This document shows positions 18,148-27,680 of a DNA stretch of 64,000 nt, in pieces. The translations under genes and the position numbers were made by a program. Source of the DNA: Actinomadura graeca (GTDB lineage: Bacteria > Actinomycetota > Actinomycetes > Streptosporangiales > Streptosporangiaceae); the NCBI RefSeq assembly GCF_019175365.1, contig NZ_CP059572.1, positions 6,138,001 to 6,202,000 on the forward strand, written 5' to 3'. How positions within the stretch are numbered: the first letter of the stretch is position 1; the number at the start of each line of letters is the position of its first letter. The notes beneath the pieces are model-generated. The model had not been told where the DNA came from. It saw nothing but the letters and a program-made list of their open reading frames with translations, and searched no databases.

Positions 18148-20694
18148 TCAGCCGAGCAGGTGGCTCAGGGCCCTGGCCACCAGGGTCCTCTGCTCGGCCG
18201 GGGTCGTGACCTGCTCGATGCCGAAGCCGAACAGGACCGAGTCCGGGGTCACCACCGACGAGGCGGTGTCGGGGGCGCCGCCGCCACCGAGGTAGTCGCC
18301 CGCCTTCCGGCTCGCGAACTGCGGGAAGGAGTCCTCGGGCAGCACCGCCGAGGTGACCTGGAAGCGGCCGGCCTCGTTGAGCGGGTTGGACGTGGTGCCG
18401 CCCAGCCCTGACGTGACGCCCTCGAAGGGGCGCCCCGTCCCGGTGAACCCGGTCGGCGCCCCGGCCCGCTGCCGTTCGTAGGCGCCGAGGTAGTACTGGA
18501 AGAAGTCGTCCGACAGCAGCTCGCAGTCGTCCCGGTAGTTGCCGGTGACCACGCACGGCCGTTCAGGGTGCCCCTTCAGGCCGTAGTAGATGCCGCCGCC
18601 GTTCAGCTGGCTGATCGGCCCCGTGTAACCGGTCGTCTCGCCGGTGTGGAGCAGCTTGCCGCCCTCGTTCAGGTACGAGCGGACGGACAGCAGCAGGTCC
18701 TTGGCGCGGTCGGCCACCTGCGAGTCCGGTGCGTCTCCCTGGTGGGTCTTGACCGGCTCATCGGAGGCGTCCTGGGTGAGGCGGTTGTCGCCCAGGTACC
18801 AGACGACGGCCTTGAAGTGCTTCAGGACGCCGAGATCGTGCGGGGCCCCATCGGTGTCGATGTCCCATACGAGCGGCCTGTGACCGGCGGACTCGACCAG
18901 GTCGGCGTACTGGCGCGCGTACTTGGGGGCCTTCGTGCCCGGTGGGTAGGTGGGGTTGACGCCCTTGTAGTCCTCGTCCGCTATCACCAGGACGTCCGCC
19001 CGGTGCTGGGAACGGACCGTGTAGGTGAAGTGCTTGCTCTCGACGCGCCCGCGGCCCCTCTCGCCGGAGAACCACACTTCCACCTTGTCGCCCGGCTCCT
19101 GGTCGGCGACCTCGCCCCTGTACTCGGCGAAGTAGTGGTCGTTCTCGTCGCCGTACCGCTCACCGCCGCGCCACTCGCGGACCTCCTCGTCGCGGACGCG
19201 GCCGCCGTTGATCCGGTAGTGCAGCTCCTTGTCGCGGAGCGACCGGCGGATGTAGGCCCGGACCTCCTGGCTCTCCCCGAACGAGGTGGTGAACCCGTTG
19301 GTCTCGAAGTCGGGAACGGTGCGCCCGGTGGCCGAGACAGGACTGTCCGGTGTGTGCGCCGACCTGCCGATGGAAAGGGCGAAGGGCAGGTTCTTCTGGA
19401 ACTCGTGGGCGATGAGCCTCTCGTCGTCCGGGAACTCGAAGAGGCTTCCGCATTTCTCGGGCGTCCACTCGTCGTCCGGGAAGGTGTTGGCCGCCGTCTT
19501 GCACGTCGCCATCTCCGGGGTGACCGACAGGGCGCCGTGCTTGTTGTCGGCCTCGCCGTCGGTGTCGCCGTTGGTCGTGTAGAGCTGCGCGCCCAGCTCG
19601 GGGGTGTATCCGGGGACGGCCGGGTGGTCGATGTCACCGAGGAGCGCGTCGTGGACCACGTCGTCGGGGCTGCGGGTCAGGGCCTGCCAGCCCACGCCGT
19701 GCAGCAGGAGCTCGGCCGCCGAGTGATAGTTGATCAGGTAGGCGGGGCGGAGCCGCTGGTAGAGGCCGATCTGTGCCTTCGTCTCGGGCTCGGACGCGGC
19801 GGAGAGGCCGCGGTAGACCTCGCTCGCGGGCCGGGGGGACGAGCCCTCGTTGTCGTAGCCCCACTTGTAGGTGAAGTTCCGGTTCAGGTCGACGCCGTCA
19901 CCGACGGTGACCTTGCCGTCGCCGTTGTTGTCGCGGGCGTTCTTGCGCCAGAGCCGGAAACCGTCGGTGAACGTCAGGTCGTAGCCGTCCACGTTGACCA
20001 CGGGGAGGAACCACAGGTCCGTGGTGTCGATGATCCGGGTGAGGTTCGGGTCCTTGCCATAGCCGTCCACATAGTGGTGCAGAAGGCGGCGGACCATCTC
20101 CGGTGTGATCCACTCGCGCGCGTGCTGGGCGGCCTGGTAGACGACCACGGGCCGCTGGCGGTCCTTGAGGGTCCGCACGTTCTTGCTCACCCGGACGGCG
20201 GTGATGGGCTTGCCCTGGACGCTCTTCCCGAGATCCACGGCCGTCGCTATGGACGGATGGTCGGAGGCGACCTTCACCAGCTCATCGTGGATGTTCCCTG
20301 GGCCGCTGTAAGGGCGGAACACTTTGGGGGGTGCCGCCCTGAGACGCTGGGTGACGTCCTTGCCCTGCACCTTCTTCACTGTGAGGTGCAGACCCTGCTT
20401 GTTCAGCTCGGCCAACTGGGCGCCGTTCAAAACCGCTTCGACGTGGACGCGGTCGCCCTGGCCCCTGCCGATGCTGACGTCTTCCTGGTCGATTCCGGAC
20501 CGGTTCAAGAGCCGCACCTGCTCGGTGGTCAGCTCACCGGTGTACACGTCCACGGCGCCGCCCTGGCCCGGGGTCTGGGGGGCGGCGTTCGCGGGGGCGG
20601 CCGCCAGCGCTCCGATCAGGAGTGCGGCGGCGGCCAGGACGGGAGTGAGTCTCTTGCGCCGGATGGTGGCGTGCCGGAAAACCGTGCGCGTCAT
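18148..20694 (-). CDS. secreted M14-family zinc carboxypeptidase
   Basis: 848 aa. A signal peptide with RRKR n-region and hydrophobic core (LTPVLAAAALLIGALAAAPANA) is followed by a prodomain-like stretch to about residue 125. The M14 catalytic domain holds the zinc ligands in QHAREWITPE (HXXE, near residue 190) and the third histidine in INYHSAAELLLHG; YGDE-like calcium or substrate loops and LNRNFTYKWG (NRNF) are also present. A Glu in SLFEFPDDERL may be the general base. The long C-terminal part (from about residue 460) has a beta-rich domain and a region near 590-720 resembling a ThuA-like/hydrolase scaffold (ADVLVIADEDYKG, AVVWYLGDNRLT). It degrades extracellular peptides. Confidence 0.9.
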   Translation of the reverse strand: MTRTVFRHATIRRKRLTPVLAAAALLIGALAAAPANAAPQTPGQGGAVDVYTGELTTEQVRLLNRSGIDQEDVSIGRGQGDRVHVEAVLNGAQLAELNKQGLHLTVKKVQGKDVTQRLRAAPPKVFRPYSGPGNIHDELVKVASDHPSIATAVDLGKSVQGKPITAVRVSKNVRTLKDRQRPVVVYQAAQHAREWITPEMVRRLLHHYVDGYGKDPNLTRIIDTTDLWFLPVVNVDGYDLTFTDGFRLWRKNARDNNGDGKVTVGDGVDLNRNFTYKWGYDNEGSSPRPASEVYRGLSAASEPETKAQIGLYQRLRPAYLINYHSAAELLLHGVGWQALTRSPDDVVHDALLGDIDHPAVPGYTPELGAQLYTTNGDTDGEADNKHGALSVTPEMATCKTAANTFPDDEWTPEKCGSLFEFPDDERLIAHEFQKNLPFALSIGRSAHTPDSPVSATGRTVPDFETNGFTTSFGESQEVRAYIRRSLRDKELHYRINGGRVRDEEVREWRGGERYGDENDHYFAEYRGEVADQEPGDKVEVWFSGERGRGRVESKHFTYTVRSQHRADVLVIADEDYKGVNPTYPPGTKAPKYARQYADLVESAGHRPLVWDIDTDGAPHDLGVLKHFKAVVWYLGDNRLTQDASDEPVKTHQGDAPDSQVADRAKDLLLSVRSYLNEGGKLLHTGETTGYTGPISQLNGGGIYYGLKGHPERPCVVTGNYRDDCELLSDDFFQYYLGAYERQRAGAPTGFTGTGRPFEGVTSGLGGTTSNPLNEAGRFQVTSAVLPEDSFPQFASRKAGDYLGGGGAPDTASSVVTPDSVLFGFGIEQVTTPAEQRTLVARALSHLLG

Positions 20695-20867
20695 CGCGCC
20701 TCCCTGGCATGGATCACAACGGGGGTCGCGTGATCTTCTGCCGGGGGACGGATGGTGTCAATGTGGCATTAGCGCCGTTTGCCGCATTCGGTCATTTTGG
20801 GATGACTGTGCACCTATAGGCTAGTTGGAACGTCCGTCAGACATTGGAACGCGCCATTCCTTGGTCC

Positions 20868-21602
20868 TCAGGGGGAGAGGTGCCCGGCCATGACCGCCCG
20901 GACCAGTGTCGTCGCGAACTTCTCCGGATCGTCCGGCAGCCGGGCCCCGGCGGCCACCGTCTCCGGGCCCGCGAGGCGGATCAGGAAGGCGTGCTGCTGG
21001 CAGCCGCCCAGCAGCGCCGCCGCGAGGAACGGCAGCGGCGCTCCGTCCACGATGCGCCCCGCCCGCTGCTCGGCCTCCAGGTAGCCGATCAGGGCTGCGT
21101 GGCCGAGAACGGGACCCGCCGTGGCGCCGCCCGGAGGCCCGGCGGGAGGTCCGCCGGGGGTGCCCGGAAGGCCCGCCGGAGGGCCACCCCCGGGACGTCC
21201 ACGGGACTTGGCGCCGACGAGTTCCTGCGCCTTCCTGGGGCCGTCCGCCCTCAGCCAGGCGATCAGTTCCGGATCGGCCAGGACGGGCCCGGTCATCGGA
21301 AGAAGCTCGCCGTAGAAGCGGACCATGTCAGCGGCCAGGCGGACGAGGTTGCCCTCGACCGTCCCTTGGCCCGCCGACCCCATCAGGGCGGCCATCGCCG
21401 TCCGTGCCGTACCCGTCACCTCGGCCAGAGCTGCGGCGAAGAGCGCCGTCTTGTTGGCGAAGTGGTTGTACAGGCTGCCCTCGGAGACGCCCGCCTTGCG
21501 AGCGATCTCCTTCGTCGTCGCGGCCGTGATGCCACGGCCCCGGATCACCTCGATCGCCGCCGCCAGGATCCGGTCCCGCATCGGCTCCGCCACCGCTGCC
21601 AC
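20868..21602 (-). CDS. TetR-family regulator with a Gly/Pro-rich insert
   Basis: 244 aa from the GTG at 21602 (GAGG 9 nt upstream); starts at 21593 (GTG) or 21581 (ATG) are also possible. The N-terminus has the TetR helix-turn-helix: RDRILAAAIEVIRGRGITAATTKEIARKAGVSEGSLYNHFANKTALF. The ligand-binding part contains an unusual Gly/Pro run near residues 145-175 (RGRPGGGPPAGLPGTPGGPP) which is not typical of the fold and probably forms a flexible loop. A palindrome at 21652-21665 lies between this gene and the divergent signalling gene and is the likely operator. The ligand is unknown. Confidence 0.85.
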   Translation of the reverse strand: MAAVAEPMRDRILAAAIEVIRGRGITAATTKEIARKAGVSEGSLYNHFANKTALFAAALAEVTGTARTAMAALMGSAGQGTVEGNLVRLAADMVRFYGELLPMTGPVLADPELIAWLRADGPRKAQELVGAKSRGRPGGGPPAGLPGTPGGPPAGPPGGATAGPVLGHAALIGYLEAEQRAGRIVDGAPLPFLAAALLGGCQQHAFLIRLAGPETVAAGARLPDDPEKFATTLVRAVMAGHLSP

Positions 21603-21651
21603 CCGTCGCCACCTCGCCTTCCCGGGCTGGACAGTAGCACGCCCACTCAGA

Positions 21652-21665
21652 TGAGTGAGCACTCA
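21652..21665. promoter_or_regulatory. palindromic TetR-type operator
   Basis: TGAGTG-AG-CACTCA is an inverted repeat with 6-bp arms, placed 50 bp upstream of the TetR start and 113 bp upstream of the divergent PAS-GAF-PP2C-HATPase gene. Similar TGAGTG...CACTCA sites are common TetR operators. It could repress one or both genes. Confidence 0.6.
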
Positions 21666-21777
21666 CCCGTATCAGTTTAGCGGGAATGCGAGCAGTGGAT
21701 CTTCACTCGGAGTAATGTCTCGTTCACTGCGGGTTGCGGAACGTGTCGGCCGAGTTCCCTCCCAGGGAGGTGTCCGC

Positions 21778-24306
21778 GTGAGCATCACCGGAAGTCAGTC
21801 ACCGCCGCACACCGGCGATGGCGTGCCCGGAGGGGGCGCGCCCTCGCCGGAACAGTCCGCGGTCTACACCTCCGAGCCGGACGCGTCCCGTGGCGAGCTC
21901 CACATACCGCGCTTCCTGGAACAGCACCTGCTCGGCGTCGCGCACATGGCCATGATCTCGCTCGACGCGCGCGCCCGCATCGCCCACTGGGACCCCACCG
22001 CCGTCGACCTGTTCGGTGTCGGACGCTGCCAGACCCTCGGCCGCCCGCTCACCAAGGTTCTGCGGCTGCCGCGGGAGTACCGCGGCGCGTTCGAGCCCGC
22101 CGAGGTGTTCGGGCACGCCTGGTGCGCCGCCAGCACGGTGCCCCGCGTCGACAACGGGGAACTCGCCGAGGTCGGCTGGTGGGTGTACCCGATCAACCGT
22201 CCCGGGCTCCACGGCGGGCCCGGCGACGCGGGCATCCGCGTCCTCGCGCTGGCCGCCGACCTCAGAAGGCTCCGCGAAGACGGCCTCGGCCTCATGCTGG
22301 ACGACGTCCTCGTCGCCCGCCCCGACGGCACCGCGCGCCGCGCGGCCGGCGCGCGGCTGCTGCGGGTCGAACCGGCGCTGGCCCCGCCGTCCAAGGGCGG
22401 CGACACCGCCACGTTCGCCCGGCACCTCGCCCGCCTCCTCCCCGTCACCGACGCCGAGGCCGACCCCATCGCCTCGCGCGTGCTCGGCCTCGGCAGCCCG
22501 GCGGTCAACCTGAGCATGCGCGTCCGCCTGCCGATCGCCCCCTACCGGGGCGACGTGCCGCGCGCGCTCCGGGTCCGCGCCCGCGCGGCCACCGGCGCCG
22601 CGCCCCCCAGAACCGATCCGCGCCCCGAACAGGGATGGGAGACGATGGCCGTGAGGGAGCCACTGACCTTCCTCAGCGAGGCCGGACAGCAGATCGGCAG
22701 CTCGCTGGACCACCTGCAGGCCGCCCGGACGCTCGCGGAGGTGCTCGTCCCGCGGCTGGCCGACTTCGCGGCCGTCGAGCTGCTCGAAGACGTCGTCGCC
22801 GACTCGGCGCCGCCCGTCATCGACATCGACGAGACCACCGTGATGCGCCGCGTCGCCGTCGTCCACAACGAGGAGCCCGGGCGCTGGGACGGCGCCGTCC
22901 CCGAGGACGAGACGCTGTACCTGCGGCAGCGCACCCCGTGCGTGCAGGCCATGCGCACCGGGCGGCCCGTCCACCTCCCGCGGGTCGACCGCGACCGCGC
23001 CGGGCAGATCGCCGCCTCCCTCGGCGGGCGCGACCTCCGGCCGCTGCTCACCGGTCGCGCCCTGCTGATCGTCCCGCTGATCGCGCGGGGGCGCGTGCTC
23101 GGCACCTTCGAGCTCCTCCGCAAACCCGACCGCCCCGGCTTCGACGAGCTCGACCGCGCCATGATCGACGAACTGGCCCGCCGGGCCGCCCTCACCATCG
23201 ACAACGGGCGGCTCTACCACCGCGAGGTCCAGGTCGCGCAGGAACTCCAGCGCAGCATGCTCCCCGACGACCCGCCAGAGGTCGCGGGCGCGCGCGTGTG
23301 CTACCGCTACCGGCCCGCCGGCCAGGCCGCCCAGGTCGGCGGCGACTGGTTCGACGCCATCCCGCTGCCGGGCTGCCGTCTCGGCATCGTCGTCGGCGAC
23401 GTGATGGGCCACGGCCTCACGTCCGCCGCCATCATGGGGCAGCTGCGCACCGCCGTCCGCACCATCGCCGCCCAGGACATGCGCCCCGACATCCTCCTGC
23501 GGCAGCTCGACGTCCTCGCCCGACGCCTCGGCGAGGGCTACCTCGCCACCTGCCTGTACGCGGTGTACGACCCGATCGCCGGGAGCTGCCGGATCTCCAA
23601 CGCCGGGCACGTCCCGCCGGTCCTGGTGTCGCCCCGCGGGGAGTCGCGCGTCCTGCCCGTCCCGGCCGGGGTGCCGATCGGCGTCGGCGGCGAGCCCTTC
23701 GAGACCATGGAGTTCCGCGTCGAGGACGGCGGCCAGCTCGTCCTGTGCACCGACGGCCTGCTCGAACGCCGCGACCGCGACGTCGAGCAGGGCCTGGAGG
23801 AACTGCGCGCCCGGCTCGCCGGCGGCCCCCGCCCGCTGGACCGGACCTGCGACACCCTCCTGGCCACCCTCGGCGCCGGGACCCCCGCCGACGACATCGC
23901 GATCGTCGCCGTCGGCCTGGACGGCATCTCCAGGGACGACGTCGCCACCTGGGAGCTGGAACCCAGGTCCAGCATGGTCCCGCAGGCGCGCGCGCAGGTC
24001 GCCGCCAGGCTCACCGGCTGGCGCATGGAGGGCATCACCGACACCGTCCAGCTCCTCGTCACCGAACTGGTCACCAACGCCCTCGTCCACGGCGCCGGAG
24101 CCATCGGCCTCCGCCTGATCAAGGGCACGACCCTGCTCGGCGAGGTCTACGACGACGGCCACGACATGCCCCAGCTCTGCCACGCCGAGGCCACCGACGA
24201 GTCCGGCCGCGGCCTCCAGCTCGTCAGCCATCTGGCCGAACGCTGGGGCACCCACCGCGCCGACCAAGGAAAGGTGGTCTGGTTCGAGCACCCACTCCCG
24301 CGTTAG
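21778..24306 (+). CDS. PAS-GAF-PP2C-HATPase signalling protein (phosphatase and anti-sigma-type kinase in one chain)
   Basis: 842 aa. In order: a PAS domain at about residues 40-130 (GVAHMAMISLDARARIAHWDPTA), a linker, a GAF domain at about 300-480, a SpoIIE/PP2C phosphatase (VGGDWFDAIPL near residue 519, GDVMGHGLTSAA near 540, LVLCTDGLLERRDRD near 655, ADDIAIVAVGL) and an RsbW-like HATPase (LVTELVTNALVHGAG near 758, EVYDDGHDMP, GRGLQLVSHLAERWG). Such fusions can both remove and add phosphate on STAS antagonists in partner-switching circuits. The GTG at 21778 follows GGGAGG with 7-nt spacing. A divergent TetR gene with an operator in between suggests joint control. Confidence 0.9.
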   Translation: MSITGSQSPPHTGDGVPGGGAPSPEQSAVYTSEPDASRGELHIPRFLEQHLLGVAHMAMISLDARARIAHWDPTAVDLFGVGRCQTLGRPLTKVLRLPREYRGAFEPAEVFGHAWCAASTVPRVDNGELAEVGWWVYPINRPGLHGGPGDAGIRVLALAADLRRLREDGLGLMLDDVLVARPDGTARRAAGARLLRVEPALAPPSKGGDTATFARHLARLLPVTDAEADPIASRVLGLGSPAVNLSMRVRLPIAPYRGDVPRALRVRARAATGAAPPRTDPRPEQGWETMAVREPLTFLSEAGQQIGSSLDHLQAARTLAEVLVPRLADFAAVELLEDVVADSAPPVIDIDETTVMRRVAVVHNEEPGRWDGAVPEDETLYLRQRTPCVQAMRTGRPVHLPRVDRDRAGQIAASLGGRDLRPLLTGRALLIVPLIARGRVLGTFELLRKPDRPGFDELDRAMIDELARRAALTIDNGRLYHREVQVAQELQRSMLPDDPPEVAGARVCYRYRPAGQAAQVGGDWFDAIPLPGCRLGIVVGDVMGHGLTSAAIMGQLRTAVRTIAAQDMRPDILLRQLDVLARRLGEGYLATCLYAVYDPIAGSCRISNAGHVPPVLVSPRGESRVLPVPAGVPIGVGGEPFETMEFRVEDGGQLVLCTDGLLERRDRDVEQGLEELRARLAGGPRPLDRTCDTLLATLGAGTPADDIAIVAVGLDGISRDDVATWELEPRSSMVPQARAQVAARLTGWRMEGITDTVQLLVTELVTNALVHGAGAIGLRLIKGTTLLGEVYDDGHDMPQLCHAEATDESGRGLQLVSHLAERWGTHRADQGKVVWFEHPLPR

Positions 24307-24319
24307 GCGTGGTCGTGGG

Positions 24320-24362
24320 CCTCCCTCGCGGACCTGGGAGGTAACTGTCGCCGCTGCGACAG
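24320..24362 (+). terminator. possible double hairpin after the signalling gene
   Basis: CCTCCC/GGGAGG (24320-24325 with 24336-24341) and CTGTCGC-CGCT-GCGACAG (24345-24362) form two short hairpins 14 bp after the stop. The second could also be an operator for the gene at 24430. Confidence 0.4.
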
Positions 24363-24429
24363 ATACTTTCCAACTCCGCCGTCGGCTCTGATCGAGGGAA
24401 ACGCATCGAGGAGCCCGCCGGGGGACGAG

Positions 24430-25272
24430 TTGGGTGAGAAACTGTCACTGCCCGTACCTGAGACCCTGTACGGCACGTATGCCGTCGCGTTCGCCGAGCC
24501 CGTCGCCGACCCCGCCGCCCTGGCCCACGACCAGATCGCCCGCCACGTCGACCTTCCCCTCCGCAACCTCGTCCGCGGCATGCTCGACAGCCCGATGCTC
24601 ACCCTCGACCACCGCCCCTCCGCCGACTTCCCGCCCCTGCCCGAGGTCTACAACGCCACCCCGGCCGACCGCGCGGCGATCGGCGCCGCCTCCCACCTCC
24701 TCGCCGTCCGCGCCGCCTACCCTCCCGGCTGGCCGCCCGCCCACGAATGGGCCGCCCGCGCCGTCGCCGGGGCCGTCGCCGCCGCCGTGTCCGCCCCGGT
24801 GATCGACGTGTTCACCCCGCAGATCCTCACCCAGGACCACCTCCGGCGCTCCCTCCCGGGCCCCGCCGGCGCCATCCGCCTCACCGACTGGATGCTCCTG
24901 CCGCACACGTCCGGCCCCGGCGGCTTCTGGTTCACCACCCGTGGCCTGGCCCGCTTCGGCCTCCCCGAGATCCAGACCGAGAACGTCCCCGCGCACCTCG
25001 TCGACCCCTGGGGCCGCCTCCTCAACGGCCTCGCCCGCCGCCTCCTCGACCTGTGGCTGGACGAACTCCGCGCCGACGGACGCCCCGCCACCGTCGACCT
25101 CCCCGGAACGGTCTCCGTCGGCCTCCAGGACATCGCCGCCGCCCAGGGCGCCGAAGACCCGATGCGCCGCGAGGTCCCCGTCCGCCTGCGCCTGGACGAC
25201 ACCGTCCTCACCCTCCCGGAGGACCGTCCGGAGGCCCTGTGCGCGGCCCTCTTCGGCGCGACCGGCCGCTGA
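24430..25272 (+). CDS. protein of unknown function
   Basis: 280 aa from a TTG behind GGGGGACGAG. I do not recognise the family. It is mixed alpha/beta, has an Ala/Val-rich helix pair near residues 105-130 (WAARAVAGAVAAAVSAPVIDVFTPQIL), a conserved-looking TDWMLLPHTSGPGGFWFTTRGLARFGLPEIQ block and a C-terminal domain with beta strands. No signal peptide and no clear membrane span. The next gene, for a long repeat protein, begins 44 bp downstream, and the C-terminal domains of both proteins contain a similar WLDE/WLDD and PEIQ or VFVD theme only weakly, so I do not claim homology. Confidence 0.65.
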   Translation: MGEKLSLPVPETLYGTYAVAFAEPVADPAALAHDQIARHVDLPLRNLVRGMLDSPMLTLDHRPSADFPPLPEVYNATPADRAAIGAASHLLAVRAAYPPGWPPAHEWAARAVAGAVAAAVSAPVIDVFTPQILTQDHLRRSLPGPAGAIRLTDWMLLPHTSGPGGFWFTTRGLARFGLPEIQTENVPAHLVDPWGRLLNGLARRLLDLWLDELRADGRPATVDLPGTVSVGLQDIAAAQGAEDPMRREVPVRLRLDDTVLTLPEDRPEALCAALFGATGR

Positions 25273-25316
25273 ACTCCGCTTGCCGCCGACCCCACTCTCA
25301 TCGCAGGATCGACAAC

Positions 25317-27680
25317 GTGAACTCCGGCCCGCACGACCCAAAGGACGACCCCGACCCCCCCGTCCCCCACCCAGGCGACGTCCACGTTGCAGGAAGACCG
25401 GCACAACCCCCCCAAGACGACCCGTGGACCCCCTATACGGAGGCGTCCGGACCGCCCCCGACGAACGCCCCGCCGGACCCGTCCACCACCCGCGAGGACC
25501 CTCTCCCGCAACCCCCGCCCAGCGAGCCGCAGACCACCTGGAACCCCGAGTCGCGAGAAGCGCAGTGGACCCGCGAACTCCAACTCCCCGTACAGCCCCC
25601 CAGCGCACGCGAAGAGCAACCCCAGCCGGAGTCGCCCCAAGCAGACGCACCACGCGGCGAGCCGTCCTCCACCCGCGAGGAACAACTCCCACCGCAGAGT
25701 GAAGTCCCCCCGGCATCCCCTTGGACCGCCCCCTCACGGGAAGCGCACTGGGCTCCTAGAGAGACACCGTCCAGCGAGACACCACCGCCTTCGGCCCCCA
25801 CGCCAATCCACGAGACGCCGTCCGCCGCGTCATGGACCCCACACGTCCCAGACCGACCGACCACACCCGAGCAAGCCCCATTGGGCTCCTCGCCGCTCGA
25901 CGACCCCCCATCGGCCACGCCGTGGACTCCCGTCTCACAAGAGCCCCCAAGCGCGCCTGAGGCGGAGCCTGGCGGATCTGGTGGAGCGCCTGTGGGTGGG
26001 CACTCCTCGCTTGGCTCCTCGCCGCTCGATGAACCGTCGCCGGGTTCCTCGTGGACGCCTCTTGCGCCGGGACCTCCGTCCGCACTGGGGGATGCGCCGT
26101 CGAGTGGGACGCCTGCGGGTGAGCGGTCCTCGCTTGGTTCCTCGCCGCTTGATGAGGGGCCGTCGGGCTCTTCGTGGACGCCTCTTGCGCCGGGGCCTCC
26201 GTCAGCGCCTGAGAACGCGCCGTCGTCGAGTGCGCCGCATTCGTCGGCGTCGTCTGCGGAGTCGCAGTGGGCTCGTGAAGGGACGCCGTCCAGCGAACCG
26301 CCTGCGGGCGGGCCGTCCTCGCTTGGCTCCTCGCCGCTCGATGAACCGTCGCCGGGTTCCTCGTGGACGCCTCTTGCGTCGGGGGCGCCGTCCGCGCTTG
26401 GGGATGCGCCGTCGAGTGGGGCGCCTGCGGGTGAGCGGTCCTCGCTTGGTTCCTCGCCGCTTGATGATGGGCCGTCGGGCTCGCCGTGGACTCCGTATGC
26501 GGCGGGGGCGTCGTCGGATGCGCCAGAGGACGTGGGTTCCGCGGGTGAGCGGAGTGGGACGGGGCCAACGGTGCCGCAGGCGGCTTCGACGGCTGGGTCG
26601 CACTGGACGGGTGAGGGCACGCCGTCCAGTGAGGCGCCGTCGAGCGGGACCGTGTCGTCGGAGCGTAGGCAGCGGCCTTCTGTGGGGTCTTCCGCGCTTG
26701 ATGAGGCGCCGTCGGGGGCGCCGTGGGCTCCGCATGCGGGCACTGTGGAATCGGCTCCTTACGGGGCGGGGCCCGTGTCCTGGGGGGCGGCTCGCCGTGA
26801 GGGGGCCGCCGACCCCGGGAGTACCGCGCCGGACGAGCCGTTCCTGCCGAGGAAGGGGTTGTCGGCGGAGCCGCCGGGTGGCCGCGAGGTGCGGTGGACT
26901 CCCCGGCTGCCTGAGCGGGGGCTGGCCACCGAGCCGCCCGGGGGGCGGCCCGGACCTATGGCGGATCCGGAGCGGCGTGAGGCGCTGGCGGACGCCTTCG
27001 TGGCCGAGTTCGTGGGCAGTTCCACGTGGCGGGCGATGCTGGCCGTGCTGGAAGGCGCCTTCCCCGGGCTGGGCATGGCGGCGGCACTGTCGGGCCGCAC
27101 GGACGAGCTGTGGCGCACCATCGACGGGCTCGACCGGCGGGCCGCGGCGAAGCTCGGGTTGCCCGCCTGGCTGGACGACGCCGGGATGGTGTTCGACCTC
27201 AGCGCGCATCTCAACGTGCGCAGCGCGTCCAAGGGGACGTCAGGGGTGCCGCGCGCCTCCCGGCCCTATGCGGGGGCGTTCGTGATCGACACCCTGGACC
27301 CCCTGCGTTACCACCGGGCGGTCGGCGGTCCGCTGGCGCCGGGGGACGGGGCGCTGCCCGTCCCGGCCGTCTCGGGGGAGGAGGACGACAGCGGCGTCGT
27401 GATCGTGGCGAACCTGACGTCGGCGGGGGTGCGGGTGCTGGACTCGGCGGCGCTGTGGCGGTACGCGGGACGTGTCGTCACGGGCACGTTGCACGAGGTG
27501 GTGCGGCCGGAGACCCGCGCGCGCACGCGGAGGGCGCTGCGCGCTCTGCGGCGCGTCGTCTTCGTCGATCCCGATCTGGGGGTCGGGCTGTGTTTGCAGA
27601 CCGACGTCGCGCGAACGCCCCGCTGCCTGCTCGCGTTCAAGGTGGACGACACGGCCGCGCCGCGGTTCGTCCGGCCCTGA
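25317..27680 (+). CDS. long Pro/Ser-rich repeat protein with a C-terminal globular domain
   Basis: 787 aa from a GTG at 25317. Residues 1 to about 535 are low complexity, rich in Pro, Ser, Glu and Thr, with repeated SLGSSPLDEPSPGSSWTPL and APSSGTPAGERSSLGSSPL segments, WTP triplets occurring at intervals. The last 250 residues are a folded-looking domain (LADAFVAEFVGSSTWRAML, GLPAWLDDAGMVFDLSAHLNV, FVIDTLDPLRYHRAVGG). No signal peptide or membrane span is seen, so the repeat region may be an intracellular disordered spacer. I know no family for the C-terminal domain. It ends in a stop shared as TGATCA with the convergent gene. Confidence 0.7.
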   Translation: MNSGPHDPKDDPDPPVPHPGDVHVAGRPAQPPQDDPWTPYTEASGPPPTNAPPDPSTTREDPLPQPPPSEPQTTWNPESREAQWTRELQLPVQPPSAREEQPQPESPQADAPRGEPSSTREEQLPPQSEVPPASPWTAPSREAHWAPRETPSSETPPPSAPTPIHETPSAASWTPHVPDRPTTPEQAPLGSSPLDDPPSATPWTPVSQEPPSAPEAEPGGSGGAPVGGHSSLGSSPLDEPSPGSSWTPLAPGPPSALGDAPSSGTPAGERSSLGSSPLDEGPSGSSWTPLAPGPPSAPENAPSSSAPHSSASSAESQWAREGTPSSEPPAGGPSSLGSSPLDEPSPGSSWTPLASGAPSALGDAPSSGAPAGERSSLGSSPLDDGPSGSPWTPYAAGASSDAPEDVGSAGERSGTGPTVPQAASTAGSHWTGEGTPSSEAPSSGTVSSERRQRPSVGSSALDEAPSGAPWAPHAGTVESAPYGAGPVSWGAARREGAADPGSTAPDEPFLPRKGLSAEPPGGREVRWTPRLPERGLATEPPGGRPGPMADPERREALADAFVAEFVGSSTWRAMLAVLEGAFPGLGMAAALSGRTDELWRTIDGLDRRAAAKLGLPAWLDDAGMVFDLSAHLNVRSASKGTSGVPRASRPYAGAFVIDTLDPLRYHRAVGGPLAPGDGALPVPAVSGEEDDSGVVIVANLTSAGVRVLDSAALWRYAGRVVTGTLHEVVRPETRARTRRALRALRRVVFVDPDLGVGLCLQTDVARTPRCLLAFKVDDTAAPRFVRP
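26004..26482. repeat. in-frame tandem repeats in the Pro/Ser-rich gene, with a 312-bp-offset duplication
   Basis: 26004-26170 and 26316-26482 align over about 167 bp with only a few differences; the offset is 312 bp, or 104 codons. Each copy itself holds about two units of 41-42 codons (SSLGSSPLDE...WTPLAPGPPS...). The periods are multiples of three, so reading frame is kept. Confidence 0.8.

Noticed and set aside
18568..20733. Plus-strand frame of about 720 codons
   Set aside because: Antisense to the M14 carboxypeptidase, which has a signal peptide, the HXXE zinc motif and a terminator pair.
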